Assembly (NCBI GenBank): GCA_963965975.1
Contig: OZ014411.1
Coordinates: 7,689,501-7,753,500, forward strand
Reading direction: 5' to 3'
DNA: 64,000 bases
Source: Xestospongia bergquistia
Lineage: Eukaryota > Porifera > Demospongiae > Haplosclerida > Petrosiidae
Made by a program: the position numbers and the translations under genes
Shown: positions 1-13,299 of the stretch, in pieces
Layout of the letters: every line of letters begins with the position of its first letter
Position numbering within the stretch: position 1 is the first letter of the stretch
The notes under the pieces: generated by a model
The model's input: the letters and a program-made list of their open reading frames with translations, nothing else
Database searches by the model: none
What the model was told of the DNA's origin: nothing

Positions 1-2077
1 TATTTAAAGGAGTGAGATATTACATTGGTATCAAATATTATGAAGTATTGTCAATGTTAATGTTTATATGATTTGTTATTTTCTGTTGAGAACAATATCA
101 ATTGAAATCATCCTATTATAAAAAGTAATACATGTCTTCATTCATTGTATGAATTTGTTAAAATTACTTTTAGTTTATGAATTAACAAATTATGTTAAAT
201 GTATGATTCATTAGATATTGTTCAATCAACCTATATATAAATATCTAGCTTGATTAAGCTATTCCTACTAAATGGTATACATTTTTCTAGTAACCAATCC
301 TTGTCATTCTCTATGTAGTTGTCTGTCCATTTAAGAAGTACAGTTTGAAGATAATAAAAAGAAAAGTCCTAAGCAGTGATACACACTTAAGCTTAGGTAT
401 GTGCATCTAATGGTTAGCATTATTTATGAATATAAAATATAGGTAAGTGTTATTAACACTGAATTAGAATATTGGACTGGAATGACCTTTAATTATTTAC
501 ATGAGTGAAGATTGCTACAGGTTGTATATATAGTGTTGTATGAGTTAACAACACAAAGTTGAGTTATCACTATGCCCTTTGATTTAAAATGAAGTATATG
601 TAAGTTTATACAAAGGTCAGAACTCACATGCAATTTGATAAAAAGGTACAGAGAACTTATACTAGTTATAATGTAATTAAGTTTTCACTAGAGTTACAGG
701 TTGACTGAAGCTACCAGCAGCCTACCCACTATTGCAGAGAAACTCGCCAATTGTACTTTTAGTAGAACCCTTGTCAAATAAGTTGAATTATATCAATTGA
801 ACATTTTATAGACTTCCATAGCACTACAAAAAACAATTTTAGCACTGATGTTGTATTGTCTCTGATTGAGAATAAAATTAAAAGGTTCTCTCTGATGATT
901 ATTAATTTCAAAACACAAAATTAGTAATTTAAACTTGTGCTTTGAACAACTATAATCATCTCTTGATTTAATTGATCTAGTCATTGAACAAATCGCTGAT
1001 CCATTTATCAAAGTCATTTAACTGAGTCATAAATCTATTATCCTCATCATTATTCCATAATAGTTATGTTTCTAAGGTAATTATTGCAATGGTAATATAT
1101 ATTATATCTGCTTGCTATGGTAATGTTGTTATGGATATTGTTACTATAGTAACTGTAGTTATGGTGACGTATGTGATGTAACTTTTTGTATGGATTACAT
1201 GGTTTCGTAAATTTGGGGGATTCTGTGACTGTGAGTCCAATTGGTCTTGAAACCTATCAATAACACAATAAATTGAAGAACATATTAATATTACAAGATT
1301 AATCAGTGTTACAGTAAGTTTTAGCAATGTTTCTAACAAATGTGGAAAAGTAACTGTATTTTCTGCTAAAATGTTTAAAAATTAACACTGATTAATCTTG
1401 TTATTTTAATTGTTATCATGTTAGTAGTTGATATAATTACACACATCTTGTTACTAATAATAGACATTAATACCATATTACATCTACAGACTATTTAATA
1501 CTCCTGATATGTAAATATAGTAAGAATAATTTATTTCTTAAAATTATGATATATATAATGGATAGACAATGTATTAATGATGATGATTTCTATTTTGGGC
1601 TTATGTTTTTACTGCCATCCCTATTTTTAATGATTTTTTAGAAATTTTAATTTATTTGTCACTTATTTATATTTGAATATAAATCATGCCTTGTGAGTTG
1701 TGAGATATATAGAGAGAGACTGTAGAAGATTGTGAAACATGAATGAAAGAAACAAGAGAAAATGAAAAGCAATATAATGTAGAGAAAGTAAGCCAATTTA
1801 TGTATTGTTACACAATTATAAACAATGCTATAGTGTTGTATAATGTTGCTATGGTAATGTTATATTGATTGTTACCATGGTATTAGTTGATATGATAACA
1901 CACTTGCTGTTACTAATAACAGACATTGGTAATATATCATTACTTTCAGAGGTTAGAAGACACAATCTACATATCAAGATATTATAAAGTGTACAAGCAA
2001 TTGTACTATTGTATCAAGTGTCAATTCAGTCAGTGTCACTTGATCTTATCAACAAATGAATACACAAGGTCTAGTAA
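1..2077. other. non-coding duplicated flank
   Basis: No gene is supported here. The sequence belongs to the duplicated intergenic DNA of the zinc-finger cluster: bases 1-700 resemble 44640-45240, 24770-25350 and 28260-28980. The stretch around 690-790 (an 'accagcagcctacccactattgcag' type segment) recurs near 28970-29040. Around 1090-1180 and 1840-1900 there are repeated GTTGCTATGGTAAT-like motifs that recur in most intergenic units. The first 60 bases could read ..VRYYIGIKYYEVLS.., the tail of the Arg-rich relic frame seen better at 27732-28055. Confidence 0.6.
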
Positions 2078-2422
2078 GATGACTATATATGTAGGGTCTC
2101 TCTCCAGTATGAATATGAGAATGTTTAATAAGATTACTAGACTGAGCAAATCCTACTCCACAATCATTGGATATAAAAAGTTTTCTCTAATATGAATATG
2201 AGAATGTTGGGTCAATTTACCAGAGGTAATAAACCCTTTCCCACAGTCCTTACATACATAAGGTCTCTCTCCAGGGTGAATACAATAATGAGAACTAAGA
2301 CTACTAGAACGAGTAAAATCTTTCCCACAGGCCTTGCATATTATAAAGGGTTTTTCTCCAGTATGAGTACAAGAATGACACAGTAAATGATTATAATATG
2401 AGAACTGTTTTTTACATGTATG
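2078..2422 (-). pseudogene. C2H2 zinc-finger gene fragment (5'- and 3'-truncated)
   Basis: Reading the minus strand gives about three and a half decayed 28-residue fingers with CKDCGKGF, a TSSxLTQ helix and TGER/TGEK linkers. The finger nearest 2170 has a frameshift plus altered residues. There is no N-terminal module and no start codon. The right end stops abruptly inside the CxxCGKKF finger at 'acatgta' and continues directly into the promoter of the plus-strand gene at 2518. The same junction occurs at about 5628, so this fragment and that gene were duplicated together. Non-functional, on sequence grounds. Confidence 0.75.
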
Positions 2423-2517
2423 CAGACGGACAGAAAGTTTCCTAAAAATATTATTATTGATTTTATAGGCGTAGATCTAATTAATTAAGCTCTAAACACG
2501 TGTTAACCTAACTAAAC
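2423..2517 (+). promoter_or_regulatory. shared zinc-finger proximal promoter / 5' leader block
   Basis: The block contains, in order toward the gene, TAGGCGTAGATCTAATTAATTAAG and a perfect palindromic E-box CACGTG at 2497-2502, ending 15 nt before the ATG at 2518. The same elements in the same order and spacing precede most zinc-finger genes in the window. E-boxes bind bHLH-type factors (established). Use here is inferred from conservation alone, and recent duplication also explains part of that conservation. Confidence 0.5.
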
Positions 2518-3540
2518 ATGTCGTCTAGCTCTAATGTGTATTGTCTTATACGTGGCTGTAAGAAGACATGTACTAACTCAATTGTATTAACTGATCATCT
2601 CCTCAACAATCATTGCTCCTCAAAAGAAGGAATTCTCTATTGTCCTCTGTGTCATCATGTGACTAGTACTGATCGTAACATTATGACTTATCATATCCGT
2701 TCTCATCACACTGGTGACAAACCCTATCACTGTCCAGACTGTAAGTGTACATTTAGTCTAGAAGCTAATCTCAACACACATTGTCGTGTACGTCATCAAG
2801 TACAAAGTGTACAAAGTACATCAAGTTATTCTACTTGTGTTGTATCCAATTCTAAAAATCATTATTGTACTACATGTGAAAAAAAGATCTCATATTATCG
2901 TCAATTACTGTGTCATTCTCGTACTCATACTGGAGAAAAACCCTTTATATGTAAGGACTGTGGAAAAGGTTTTGCTCATTCTTCTAATCTTAGTTCTCAT
3001 TATCGTATTCACACTGAAGAGAGACCCTATATATGTAAGGACTGTGGAAAAGGTTTTACTCGTTCTTATATTCTTAGTTCTCATCAACGTATTCACACTG
3101 GAGAGAGACCCTATATATGTAAGGACTGTGGGAAAGGGTTTGTTCAGTCTAGTAGTCTTATTATACATGCTCGTATTCACACTGGAGAGAGACCTTATAT
3201 ATGTAAGGACTGTGGGAAAGGATTTACTCAGTCTAATGACCTTATTAAACATTCTCGTATTCACACAGGAGAGAGACCCTATATATGTAAAGACTGTGGG
3301 AAAGGGTTTGCTCATCCTAGTAATCTTATTAAACATTCTCGTATTCACACTGGAGAGAGACCCTATATATGTAAGGACTGTGGGAAAGGGTTTACTCAGT
3401 CTAATGACCTTATTAAACATTCTTGTATTCACACAGGAGAGAGACCCTATATATGTAAGGACTGTGGGAAAGGGTTTGCTCAGTCTAGTATTCTTATTAA
3501 ACATTGTCGTATTCATACTGAAGAGAGACCCTATATATAG
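2518..3540 (+). CDS. C2H2 zinc-finger protein, 11 fingers
   Basis: A 340-residue single-exon protein, predicted nuclear and DNA-binding by family. The conserved start MSSSSNVYC is shared by all intact paralogs. Atypical N-terminal fingers: finger 1 C9/C14/H27/H32 (CX4C spacing), finger 2 C42/C45/H59/H63, finger 3 C72/C75/H88/H93. A Ser/Thr-rich spacer (94-115) and finger 4 (C117/C120/H133/H137; its usual CGKK is CEKK) follow. Then come seven tandem 28-residue fingers with TGERPY or TEERPY linkers. Helix residues in order: HSSNLSS, RSYILSS, QSSSLII, QSNDLIK, HPSNLIK, QSNDLIK, QSSILIK. The protein ends two residues after ERP. No KRAB, SCAN, BTB or other effector domain is visible, so its regulatory output is unknown. 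All zinc ligands are present, and there is no sign of decay. Confidence 0.88.
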   Translation: MSSSSNVYCLIRGCKKTCTNSIVLTDHLLNNHCSSKEGILYCPLCHHVTSTDRNIMTYHIRSHHTGDKPYHCPDCKCTFSLEANLNTHCRVRHQVQSVQSTSSYSTCVVSNSKNHYCTTCEKKISYYRQLLCHSRTHTGEKPFICKDCGKGFAHSSNLSSHYRIHTEERPYICKDCGKGFTRSYILSSHQRIHTGERPYICKDCGKGFVQSSSLIIHARIHTGERPYICKDCGKGFTQSNDLIKHSRIHTGERPYICKDCGKGFAHPSNLIKHSRIHTGERPYICKDCGKGFTQSNDLIKHSCIHTGERPYICKDCGKGFAQSSILIKHCRIHTEERPYI

Positions 3541-4874
<1,334 letters not shown>

Positions 4875-4949
4875 CATACATTTAAATAAGAAAATATAAA
4901 ATTACTTGTGGAGATAAGCATTATAGTTAACCAGATATTTCAACAGCTC

Positions 4950-5722
<773 letters not shown>

Positions 5723-6739
5723 ATGTCGTCTAGCTCTAATGTGTATTGTCTTATACGTGGCTGTAAGAAGACATGTACTAACTCAATTGTATTAATTGAT
5801 CATCTCCTCAACAATCATTGCTTCTCAAAAGAAGGAATTCTCTATTGTCCTTTGTGTCATCTTGTGACTAGTACTGATCGTAACATTATGACTTATCATA
5901 TCCGTTCTCATCACACTGGTGACAAACCCTATCACTGTCCAGACTGTAAGTGTACATTTAGTCTAGAAGCTAATCTCAACACACATCGCCGTATACGTCA
6001 TCAAGTACAAAGTGTACCAAGTACATCAAGTTATTCTACTTGTGTTGTGTCCAATTCTAAAAATCATTATTGTACTACATGTGGAAAAAAGTTCTCATAT
6101 TACAGTCAATTACTGTGTCATTCTCGTACTCATATTGGAGAAAAACCCTTTATATGTAAGGACTGTGGGAAAGGGTTTGCTCAGTCTAGTAATCTTTTTA
6201 AACATTCTCATATTCACACTGGAGAGAGACCTTATATATGTAAGGACTGTGGAAAAGGGTTTGCTCAGTCTAGTAATCTTATTAAACATTCTCGTATTCA
6301 CACAGGAGAGAGACCCTATATATGTAAGGACTGTGGGAAAGGGTTTGGTCATCTTAGTAATCTTATTAAACATTCTCGTGTTCACACTGGAGAGAGACCC
6401 TATATATGTAAGGACTGTGGGAAAGGGTTTGCTCACTCTAGTACTCTTATTAGACATTCTCGTATTCACACAGGAGAGAGACCCTATATATGTAAGGACT
6501 GTGGGAAAGGGTTTGTTCAGTCTAGTAGTCTTATTATACATGCTCGTATTCACACTGGAGAGAGACCCTGTATATGTAAGGACTGTGGGAAAGGGTTTGG
6601 TCATCCTAGTAATCTTATTAAACATTCTCGTATTCACACTGGAGAGAAACCCTATATATGTAAGGACTGTCGGAAAGGGTTTGCTCACTCTAGTACTCTT
6701 ATTAAACATTCTCGTATTCATACTGGAAAGAAACCTCAT

Positions 6740-6745
<6 letters not shown>
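5723..6745 (+). CDS. C2H2 zinc-finger protein, 11 fingers
   Basis: A 340-residue paralog of the gene at 2518. I chose the conserved MSSSSNVYC start; the upstream in-frame ATG at 5714 would add MLN. Fingers 1-4 carry all zinc ligands. Seven array fingers have helices [49 protein letters not shown]. The linker after finger 4 is HIGEKPF and the terminal linker is TGKKP. Array fingers differ from those at 2518 almost only at helix positions -1 to 6, while backbone residues are near-identical. It shares a promoter junction and 3' flank with the 2518 gene, so the two are products of one duplicated block. A predicted nuclear DNA-binding protein with no visible effector domain. Confidence 0.87.
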
Positions 6746-7570
<825 letters not shown>

Positions 7571-8688
7571 GAATGTCCATGTTGCCATTTCTACTTATTA
7601 TATGGACTATGGAAAAGGGGTTTCTCAGTCTAGTTATCATACTAGACATTCTTGTATCTGTACTTGTTAGTTAGGTGGTTTATAGCATAATTAATTACAT
7701 CCACACCTATTAAATGTGTGTACATGCCTTGTCTATTATGTAACAAGTAAACTACAATTTCTTTAAAAGATCATTAAATATTATATGTGATTAAATATAT
7801 GTGATGTAGCTTATTGTATGGATTACAACATGGTTTCATCAATATGGGAGATTCAATGAGTCCAATTGGTCTTGAAACCTACCAATAACACAATAAAATT
7901 GAAGAATTCATTAAATTTAACATACAGTAAGATTTGACAATGTTTCTAACAAATGTGGAAAAGTAACTGTAATAAACATTTTCTGCTAAAATGTGTAAAA
8001 ATTAACACTGACTAATCTCTTTAATTTTTAATGGAAAATAGTTTTTAACAAAAGTTTCTGGAAATGTTTGGAATTAAACTAATTAAATATCTGGTAGCTT
8101 TGACATTCTTTGTTTGTTGCTATGGTATCAATTATCAGGTGACATCTACAATTATTTCTTTAAATTATGATATGCATTTAAGCCACTATAAAATTACTAG
8201 TGAAGATAAACATTATATAGTTATCCAGATATTTGAACAGCTTATTATATAGCAATCAATGTAACATTTATTAGGTAAGAGTATTTTAGAAACAAGAGTA
8301 TAGTATTGTTAGGAGACACAATACACACCAAAATATTAGTGTTAACATGTTAAGTATATAAGCAAATACATAAATGCATCAAGTGAAATGTTAAATCAAT
8401 ATCTTATCAGTAAGTGAGACATCAACTATTGATCATACTGTTCATACTGTAGTCTCTTGTATAGGATGGTCTATACATAATGATTTAAATAAACTGTTAT
8501 TAGTAAAAAGTCCTCTACTTCAAATAAGATTAGTTGAACTATACTTAATAAATGATTATAACAACATCTATATGATATAATATATGAAAATGTATAGATA
8601 CTGTATTAATGGATAAATGATCATTAAAGAGTGTTAAATTGGAGTGTCCAGTTACACCTAATTATGGACACAAAGTCTAGTAAGATGA

Positions 8689-9879
8689 CTATATATAGGG
8701 TCTCTCTCCAGTATGAATACGAGAATGTTTAATAAGATTACTAGACATAGCAAATCCTTCCCCACAGTCCTTGCATATATAAGGTCTGTCTCCAGTATGA
8801 ATACAAGAATGTTGGGTCAAATTACTAGAGGTAACAAACCCTTTCCCACAGTCCTTACATATGTAGGGTCTCTCTCCAGTGTGAAAACGTTGATGAGATC
8901 TAAGTCTATCAGCACGAATAAAACTTTTCCCACAGTCCTTACATATAAAAGGTTTTTCTCCAGTATGGATATGATAATGAGATCGAAGACTACTACAATG
9001 AGTAAAACCTTTCCCACAGTCCTTACATATGTAGGGTCTCTCTCCAGTGTGAAAACATTGATGAGATCTAAGTCTATCAGCACGAATAAAACTTTTCCCA
9101 CAGTCCTTACATATAAAAGGTTTTTCTCCAGTATGGATATGATAATGAGATCGAAGACTACTACAATGAGTAAAACCTTTCCCACAGTCCTTGCATATAA
9201 AGGGTTTATCCCCAGTATGAATACGAGAATGTTGGGTCAAATGACTAGAGGTAACAAACCCTTTCCCACAGTCCTTACATATGTAGGGTCTCTCTCCAGT
9301 GTGAAAATGTTGATGAGATCTAAGTCTACCAGCACGAATAAAACTTTTCCCACAGTCTTTACATATAAAAGGTTTTTCTCCAGTATGGATATGATAATGA
9401 CATCGAAGACTATAAGAACGAGTAAAACCTTTCCCACAGTCCTTACATATAAAGGGTTTTTCTCCAGTATGAGTACGAAAATGACACAGTAAGTGACTGT
9501 AATATGAGAACTTTTTTCCACATGTAGTACAATAATGATTTTTAGAATTGGACACAACACAACTAGAATAACTTGATGTAGTTGGTACACTTTGTGATTG
9601 GTGACGTACTTGACAATGTGTGTTGAGATTAGCTTCTAGACTAAATGTACACTTACAGTCTGAACAGTGATAGGGTTTGTCACCAGTGTGATGAGAACGG
9701 ATATGATAAGTCATAATGTTTCGATCAGTACTAGTCATGTGATGACACAAAGGACAACGGAGAATTCCTTCTTTTGAAGAACAATGATTGTTGAGGAGAT
9801 GATCAGTTAATATAGTTGAGTTAGTACATGTCTTCTTACAGTCACGTATAAGACAATACACATCAGAACTAGACGACAT
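8689..9879 (-). CDS. C2H2 zinc-finger protein, 13 fingers
   Basis: A 396-residue protein with the conserved start MSSSSDVYC at 9879; a GTG-initiated extension is possible but not conserved. Fingers 1-4 are intact. Nine array fingers follow, with helices RSYSLRC, RAGRLRS, TSSHLTQ, HCSSLRS, RADRLRS, HCSSLRS, RADRLRS, TSSNLTQ, MSSNLIK. The HCSSLRS-RADRLRS pair is a nearly exact 168-bp tandem duplication (about 8856-9023 and 9024-9191), with a single visible change that turns HQRFHT into HQCFHT. The array is richer in Arg-containing helices (RAGR, RADR) than those of the neighbours, suggesting a different DNA preference by the usual recognition logic (inference). It is divergent to the U2-like gene, with about 600 bp between them. 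Confidence 0.88.
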   Translation of the reverse strand: MSSSSDVYCLIRDCKKTCTNSTILTDHLLNNHCSSKEGILRCPLCHHMTSTDRNIMTYHIRSHHTGDKPYHCSDCKCTFSLEANLNTHCQVRHQSQSVPTTSSYSSCVVSNSKNHYCTTCGKKFSYYSHLLCHFRTHTGEKPFICKDCGKGFTRSYSLRCHYHIHTGEKPFICKDCGKSFIRAGRLRSHQHFHTGERPYICKDCGKGFVTSSHLTQHSRIHTGDKPFICKDCGKGFTHCSSLRSHYHIHTGEKPFICKDCGKSFIRADRLRSHQCFHTGERPYICKDCGKGFTHCSSLRSHYHIHTGEKPFICKDCGKSFIRADRLRSHQRFHTGERPYICKDCGKGFVTSSNLTQHSCIHTGDRPYICKDCGEGFAMSSNLIKHSRIHTGERPYI

Positions 9880-9965
9880 GTTTAATAAGGACAACACGTG
9901 GTTTATAGCTTAATTAATTAGATCCACGCCTATTAAATGAATAATATTATTTAACTGTCGTACAT
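9880..9965 (-). promoter_or_regulatory. zinc-finger proximal promoter
   Basis: The E-box CACGTG is at 9895-9900, 15 nt upstream of the ATG. It is followed upstream by GGTTTATAGCTTAATTAATTAG, then ACGCCTATTAAATGAATAAT. Further upstream (about 10000-10090) lies the Arg-rich relic frame segment in the opposite orientation. Confidence 0.5.
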
Positions 9966-10245
9966 TGTAAGTCGAAATCTGTCTTTGTTTTTATAGTGAC
10001 TGACAGATAGATAGAGAAAGCAATGAGAAGATTAAACGAAGAGAAGCAGAAAGATGTTTAAGAAAAGGGAGAGAAAGACTTAATTATGTAATACTCTTGA
10101 TATATAAATACAATAGGAATAATCTATTTCTTAAACATAAGACACACATGTAAGGAAGCTAATATAAAATTACTAGTGAAGATAAACATTATAGTTCACT
10201 AACAGTTTATTATACAGTCATCAGTGTAACATTTATTAGAAGTAA

Positions 10246-10376
10246 AATATACAGTAGTATTGTGTGGCTTATTAATGAACATTAGCCATGAAGCTGTTTT
10301 CACCAAACTTTGTTATTCATTTTAAATATCTTTAAAGTACTACAATATACAGTAGTATTGTGTGGCTTATTAATAC
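10246..10376. repeat. 31-bp direct repeat pair
   Basis: The segment AATATACAGTAGTATTGTG and the following TGGCTTATTAAT occur at about 10246-10277 and again at 10345-10376, 99 bp apart, immediately downstream of the U2-like gene's 3' end. It may be the footprint of a small tandem duplication. Confidence 0.5.
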
Positions 10377-10490
10377 TAACAAATTGACTATATCGAAAGT
10401 ACTTAGCCAAAAAGAGTATGTTCTTTCAACTTTAGATATGTTTAAAATTTTCATGATTGTTATAAGAAAAATTATCCCCTATAAAGGGGA

Positions 10491-10679
10491 AGTGGGCCAC
10501 ACCTGGATGTACTGCAATACCAGGGCAACCCGTGGAGTGAGGGAAGCAAGCTTCACACACAACTCCTAGTAGAAAAATTGGGGTTAATAGCTTGAGGATG
10601 CATTATCCCCATTCGAGCTATTAAACTCGAAAGAACAGATTATATCTACTTGATCTTAGCCGATAGGCCGAGAAGCGAT
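10491..10679 (-). ncRNA. U2 spliceosomal snRNA-like gene (variant branch-site recognition segment)
   Basis: The minus strand starts ATCGCTTCTCGGCC at 10679 and ends with the stem-loop IV signature CTGGTATTGCAGTACATCCAGG. The length is about 188 nt, as expected for U2. Structure is kept: stem I GGCC/GGCU; stem IIa TTCGAG/CTCGAA; stem IIb GGGGAT/ATCCTC. The IIa loop TTAATAG can pair perfectly with the downstream CTATTAA, the known U2 pseudoknot. An Sm-like AATTTTTC precedes stem III (GAAGC/GCTTC). The branch-site pairing segment GUAGUA, normally between ATCAAGT and TCTGTTC, reads instead AGATATAA and is two bases longer. This is either a divergent U2 variant or a decayed copy. No poly-A tail marks a retrocopy, and helix IIa differs from the vertebrate sequence while staying paired, which favours descent from a functional gene. 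Confidence 0.82.
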
Positions 10680-10963
10680 GTTTTAACAAAGTTATACAGC
10701 TTTTTTTATAGTTATACAATAGAGTTTGCTCTTAGGGGACAAATAGTAGTGCTTCCAATGAATAACTTTGTGAATTGTCACGGGTCAAATCTTGTTTTGA
10801 TGAGGAATACAGATATGCTTGTAATATTATAACAACGTTGTATTCTTATATTCAAACATGTCGTTTTATATTGTGTATAACATAGAAAAAGGTATGTTAA
10901 ATAATTATAGCAGAGGGATGTGCTGCAGGAGAGTTTGAGTAGCAATAATAATATATATTACTT

Positions 10964-11016
10964 ACTACACATGAAGTAACATTTCTATATTATAGAAATT
11001 TTACTTCATGTGTAGT
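10964..11016. repeat. inverted repeat, 26-bp arms
   Basis: Arms start ACTACACATGAAGTAA and end with its complement TTACTTCATGTGTAGT, with one mismatch and a central TATATTATA. It could form a stable hairpin. It lies 285 bp upstream of the U2-like gene and is not part of the zinc-finger duplicon seen elsewhere. Confidence 0.7.
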
Positions 11017-11575
11017 TTGTAATAATGCAGTGTCCCTTTACGTTTTATTAAGAAATAGCTTTCATACAATTGTTATATTATCTCTACATCTCTTCTTGTA
11101 TGTCATGATTTAGTTAACTATCTAATAAATCAGTATTATTTAAGTAAAGATTTATATTATATTCATTATTTGTACTAGTTTGTACTATCATCTAGAATTA
11201 TCATAATGAACTTATTAATCTTTACAAGGTAAACTTTGCAAATCTCATTAATCTTATTTTCTGAATTTAAAAAACCCAGAAGACTAAGGAGATGTTTTAT
11301 TCTTTAACATGTCAATTTTCTATTTTAATTATAAGTGCTTTAGGTGTAGTCTTTAAAGGTAAACTAATAAAGGAAGATACAATAACTGATGTTGCTATCA
11401 AGTCTTTAAAAGGTTAGACTGATATAATCAACTCTAATTTATTATAAAACTATAACTAATGTAGCTTCACTGACATTTAAGAAGTAGAGGATGTTTTGAT
11501 GTTAGACGTTGAACATTCTAATTTTATGAGATTGTTAGGTGTATGATTTGTTACTGAAGATCTAGCTAGCTAGTA

Positions 11576-11585
11576 ATATATATAT

Positions 11586-11623
<38 letters not shown>
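11576..11623. repeat. (TA)n microsatellite
   Basis: A near-pure TA dinucleotide tract of about 48 bp, next to the truncated 3' end of the zinc-finger pseudogene. Confidence 0.9.
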
Positions 11624-11626
<3 letters not shown>

Positions 11627-11664
11627 TAGATATACTCGAGCAATTATATCGAACCATTACATGA

Positions 11665-12585
11665 TTATTGTTTAGCAAGTGGTATTTGGAGTTGAGGTCT
11701 CTCTCCAGTGTGAACACGAGGATGATATGTAACACTCTGAGACTGAGTAAAAGCTTTTCCACAATCCTTACATATAAAGGGTTTTTCTCCAGTATGGATA
11801 CGAGAATGTTGTGTCAATTTACTAGCAATAATAAACCCTTTCCCACAGTCCTTACATATATAAGGTCTCTCTCCAGTGTGAATACGAGAATGTGTAATAA
11901 GATTACTAGAGTGAGCAAACCCTTTCCCACAGTCCTTACATATATAAGGTCTCTCTCCAGTGTGAATACGACAATGAGAACGAAGACCGCAAGACTGAGC
12001 AAACCCTTTCCCATATTTCTTACATATAAAGGGCTTTTTTCCAGTGTGAATACGAGAATGTTCAGTCAATGTACCAGAGGTAATAAACCCTTTCCCACAG
12101 TCCTTACATATATAAGATCTCTCTCCAGTGTGAATACGAGAATGTTTAATAAGGTCGCTAGACCAAGCAAACCTTTTGCCACATTCCTAACATATAAAGG
12201 GATTTTCTCCAGTGTGAATACGAGAATGAGATAGTAAATGACTATAATATGAGAACTTTTTTCCACATGTAGTACAATAATGATTTTTAGAATTAGACAC
12301 AACACAAGTAGAATAACTTGATGTAGTTGGTACACTTTGTACTTGATGACGTACATGACAATGCGTGTTGAGATTAGCTTCTAGACTAAATGTACACTTA
12401 CAGTCTGGACAGTGATAGGGTTTGTCACCAGTGTGATGAGAACAGATATGATAAGTCATAATGTTATGATCAGTACTAGTCACGTGATGACACAAAGGAC
12501 AATTGAGAATTCCTTCTATAAAGAGATGATCAGTTAATACAATTGAGTTACTACATGTCTTCTTACAGTGGTTTAGAGCTTAATT
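11665..12585 (-). pseudogene. C2H2 zinc-finger pseudogene (start deleted, frameshift, nonsense)
   Basis: The start codon and first codons are deleted: CACTGTAAGAAG joins directly to the promoter's GGTTTAGAGCTTAATTAATTAG. A further loss of about 20 nt after ..TDHL shifts the frame inside finger 1/2. From 12495 the frame is good through fingers 2-4 until an in-frame TAG at about 12187, where AAG of the CKECG finger became TAG. The same frame then continues for five or more fingers (ITSGTLT, QSCGLRS, HSSNLIT, IASKLTQ, QSQSVTY). The end is altered to ..GERPQLQIPLAKQ, without the family's ERPYI stop. Once a full gene; no intact product is possible. Confidence 0.85.
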
Positions 12586-12804
12586 AATTAGATCCACGAC
12601 TATTAAATGAATAATATTATTTTTAGAAAACGTCTGTATGTTGAATTATCTACATACATATCGTACATTTTAAGTCTAAATCCCTCTTTGTTATTATAGT
12701 GACTAACAGATAGATAGAGAAAGCAATGAGAAGAAAAACGAATAGAAGCAGAAAGATGTTTAAGAAAGAAGACGAAAGACTTAGTCTTGCAAGATATAGA
12801 CAGA

Positions 12805-12923
12805 GAGATTCCTTCTTTTGAGGAACAGTGATTGTTGAGGAGATGATCAGTTAATACAATTGAGTTAGTACATGTCTTCTTACAGTCACGTATAAGACAA
12901 CACACATTAGAACTAGACGACAT
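12805..12923 (-). pseudogene. zinc-finger N-terminal fragment (start to finger 1)
   Basis: It starts with an intact ATG at 12923 (MSSSSNVCC..) and reads through finger 1 to ..SSKEGI. It then fuses to the upstream Arg-rich relic segment of the neighbouring pseudogene (reading ..SLSISCKTKSF..). It is preceded by only a short part of the leader, then by the next fragment, so it looks like one tooth of a collapsed tandem array. Confidence 0.75.
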
Positions 12924-12944
12924 GTTTAGTTAGGACAACACAGA

Positions 12945-13276
12945 ATTGGACACAACACATGCAAGTAGAATAACTTGATGTAGTTGGTACACTTTGGGAT
13001 TGATGACGTACACGATAATGTGTGTTGAGATTAGCTTCTAGACTAAATGTACACTTACAGTCTGGACAGTGATAGGGTTTTTCACCAGTGTGATAAGAAC
13101 GGATATGATAAGTGATAATATTTTGATCAATACTAGTCACATGATGACACAGAGGACAATGGAGAATTCCTTCTTTTGAGGAACAGTGATTGTTGAAGAG
13201 ATGATCAGTTAATACAATTGAGTTAGTACATGTCTTCTTACAGTCACGTATAAGACAATACACCTTAGAGCTAGAC
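12945..13276 (-). pseudogene. zinc-finger N-terminal module fragment (fingers 1-3)
   Basis: Fingers 1-3 are readable (CLIRDC.., [13 protein letters not shown].., CPDCKCTF..) and continue to ..SSYSTC before fusing to the leader of the fragment at 12805-12923. A 10-nt deletion (..CTAGACTAGTTAGG..) removed the ATG. Its promoter, with an intact CACGTG at 13289-13294 and the TTAATTAGATCTACGCC-type block, is still present upstream. Confidence 0.75.
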
Positions 13277-13299
13277 TAGTTAGGACAACACGTGGTTTA

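Larger units (their letters stand above)
10680..11664. other. intergenic; hairpin and unassigned DNA
   Basis: Upstream of the U2-like gene. No snRNA proximal element could be identified by eye. It holds a 53-bp hairpin (10964-11016), a simple TA tract, and about 500 bp of unassigned AT-rich sequence, with no frame resembling a known family. Confidence 0.5.

Noticed and set aside
2518..3540. CRISPR-like array from regularly spaced repeats
   Set aside because: The 84-bp periodicity is the coding sequence of tandem zinc fingers; the variable parts are helix codons, not spacers.
8064..8252. 62-codon plus-strand frame with a hydrophobic signal-peptide-like start
   Set aside because: Its second half is the ordinary duplicated flank (..gaagataaacattatag..), which is not open in other copies, and nothing supports expression.
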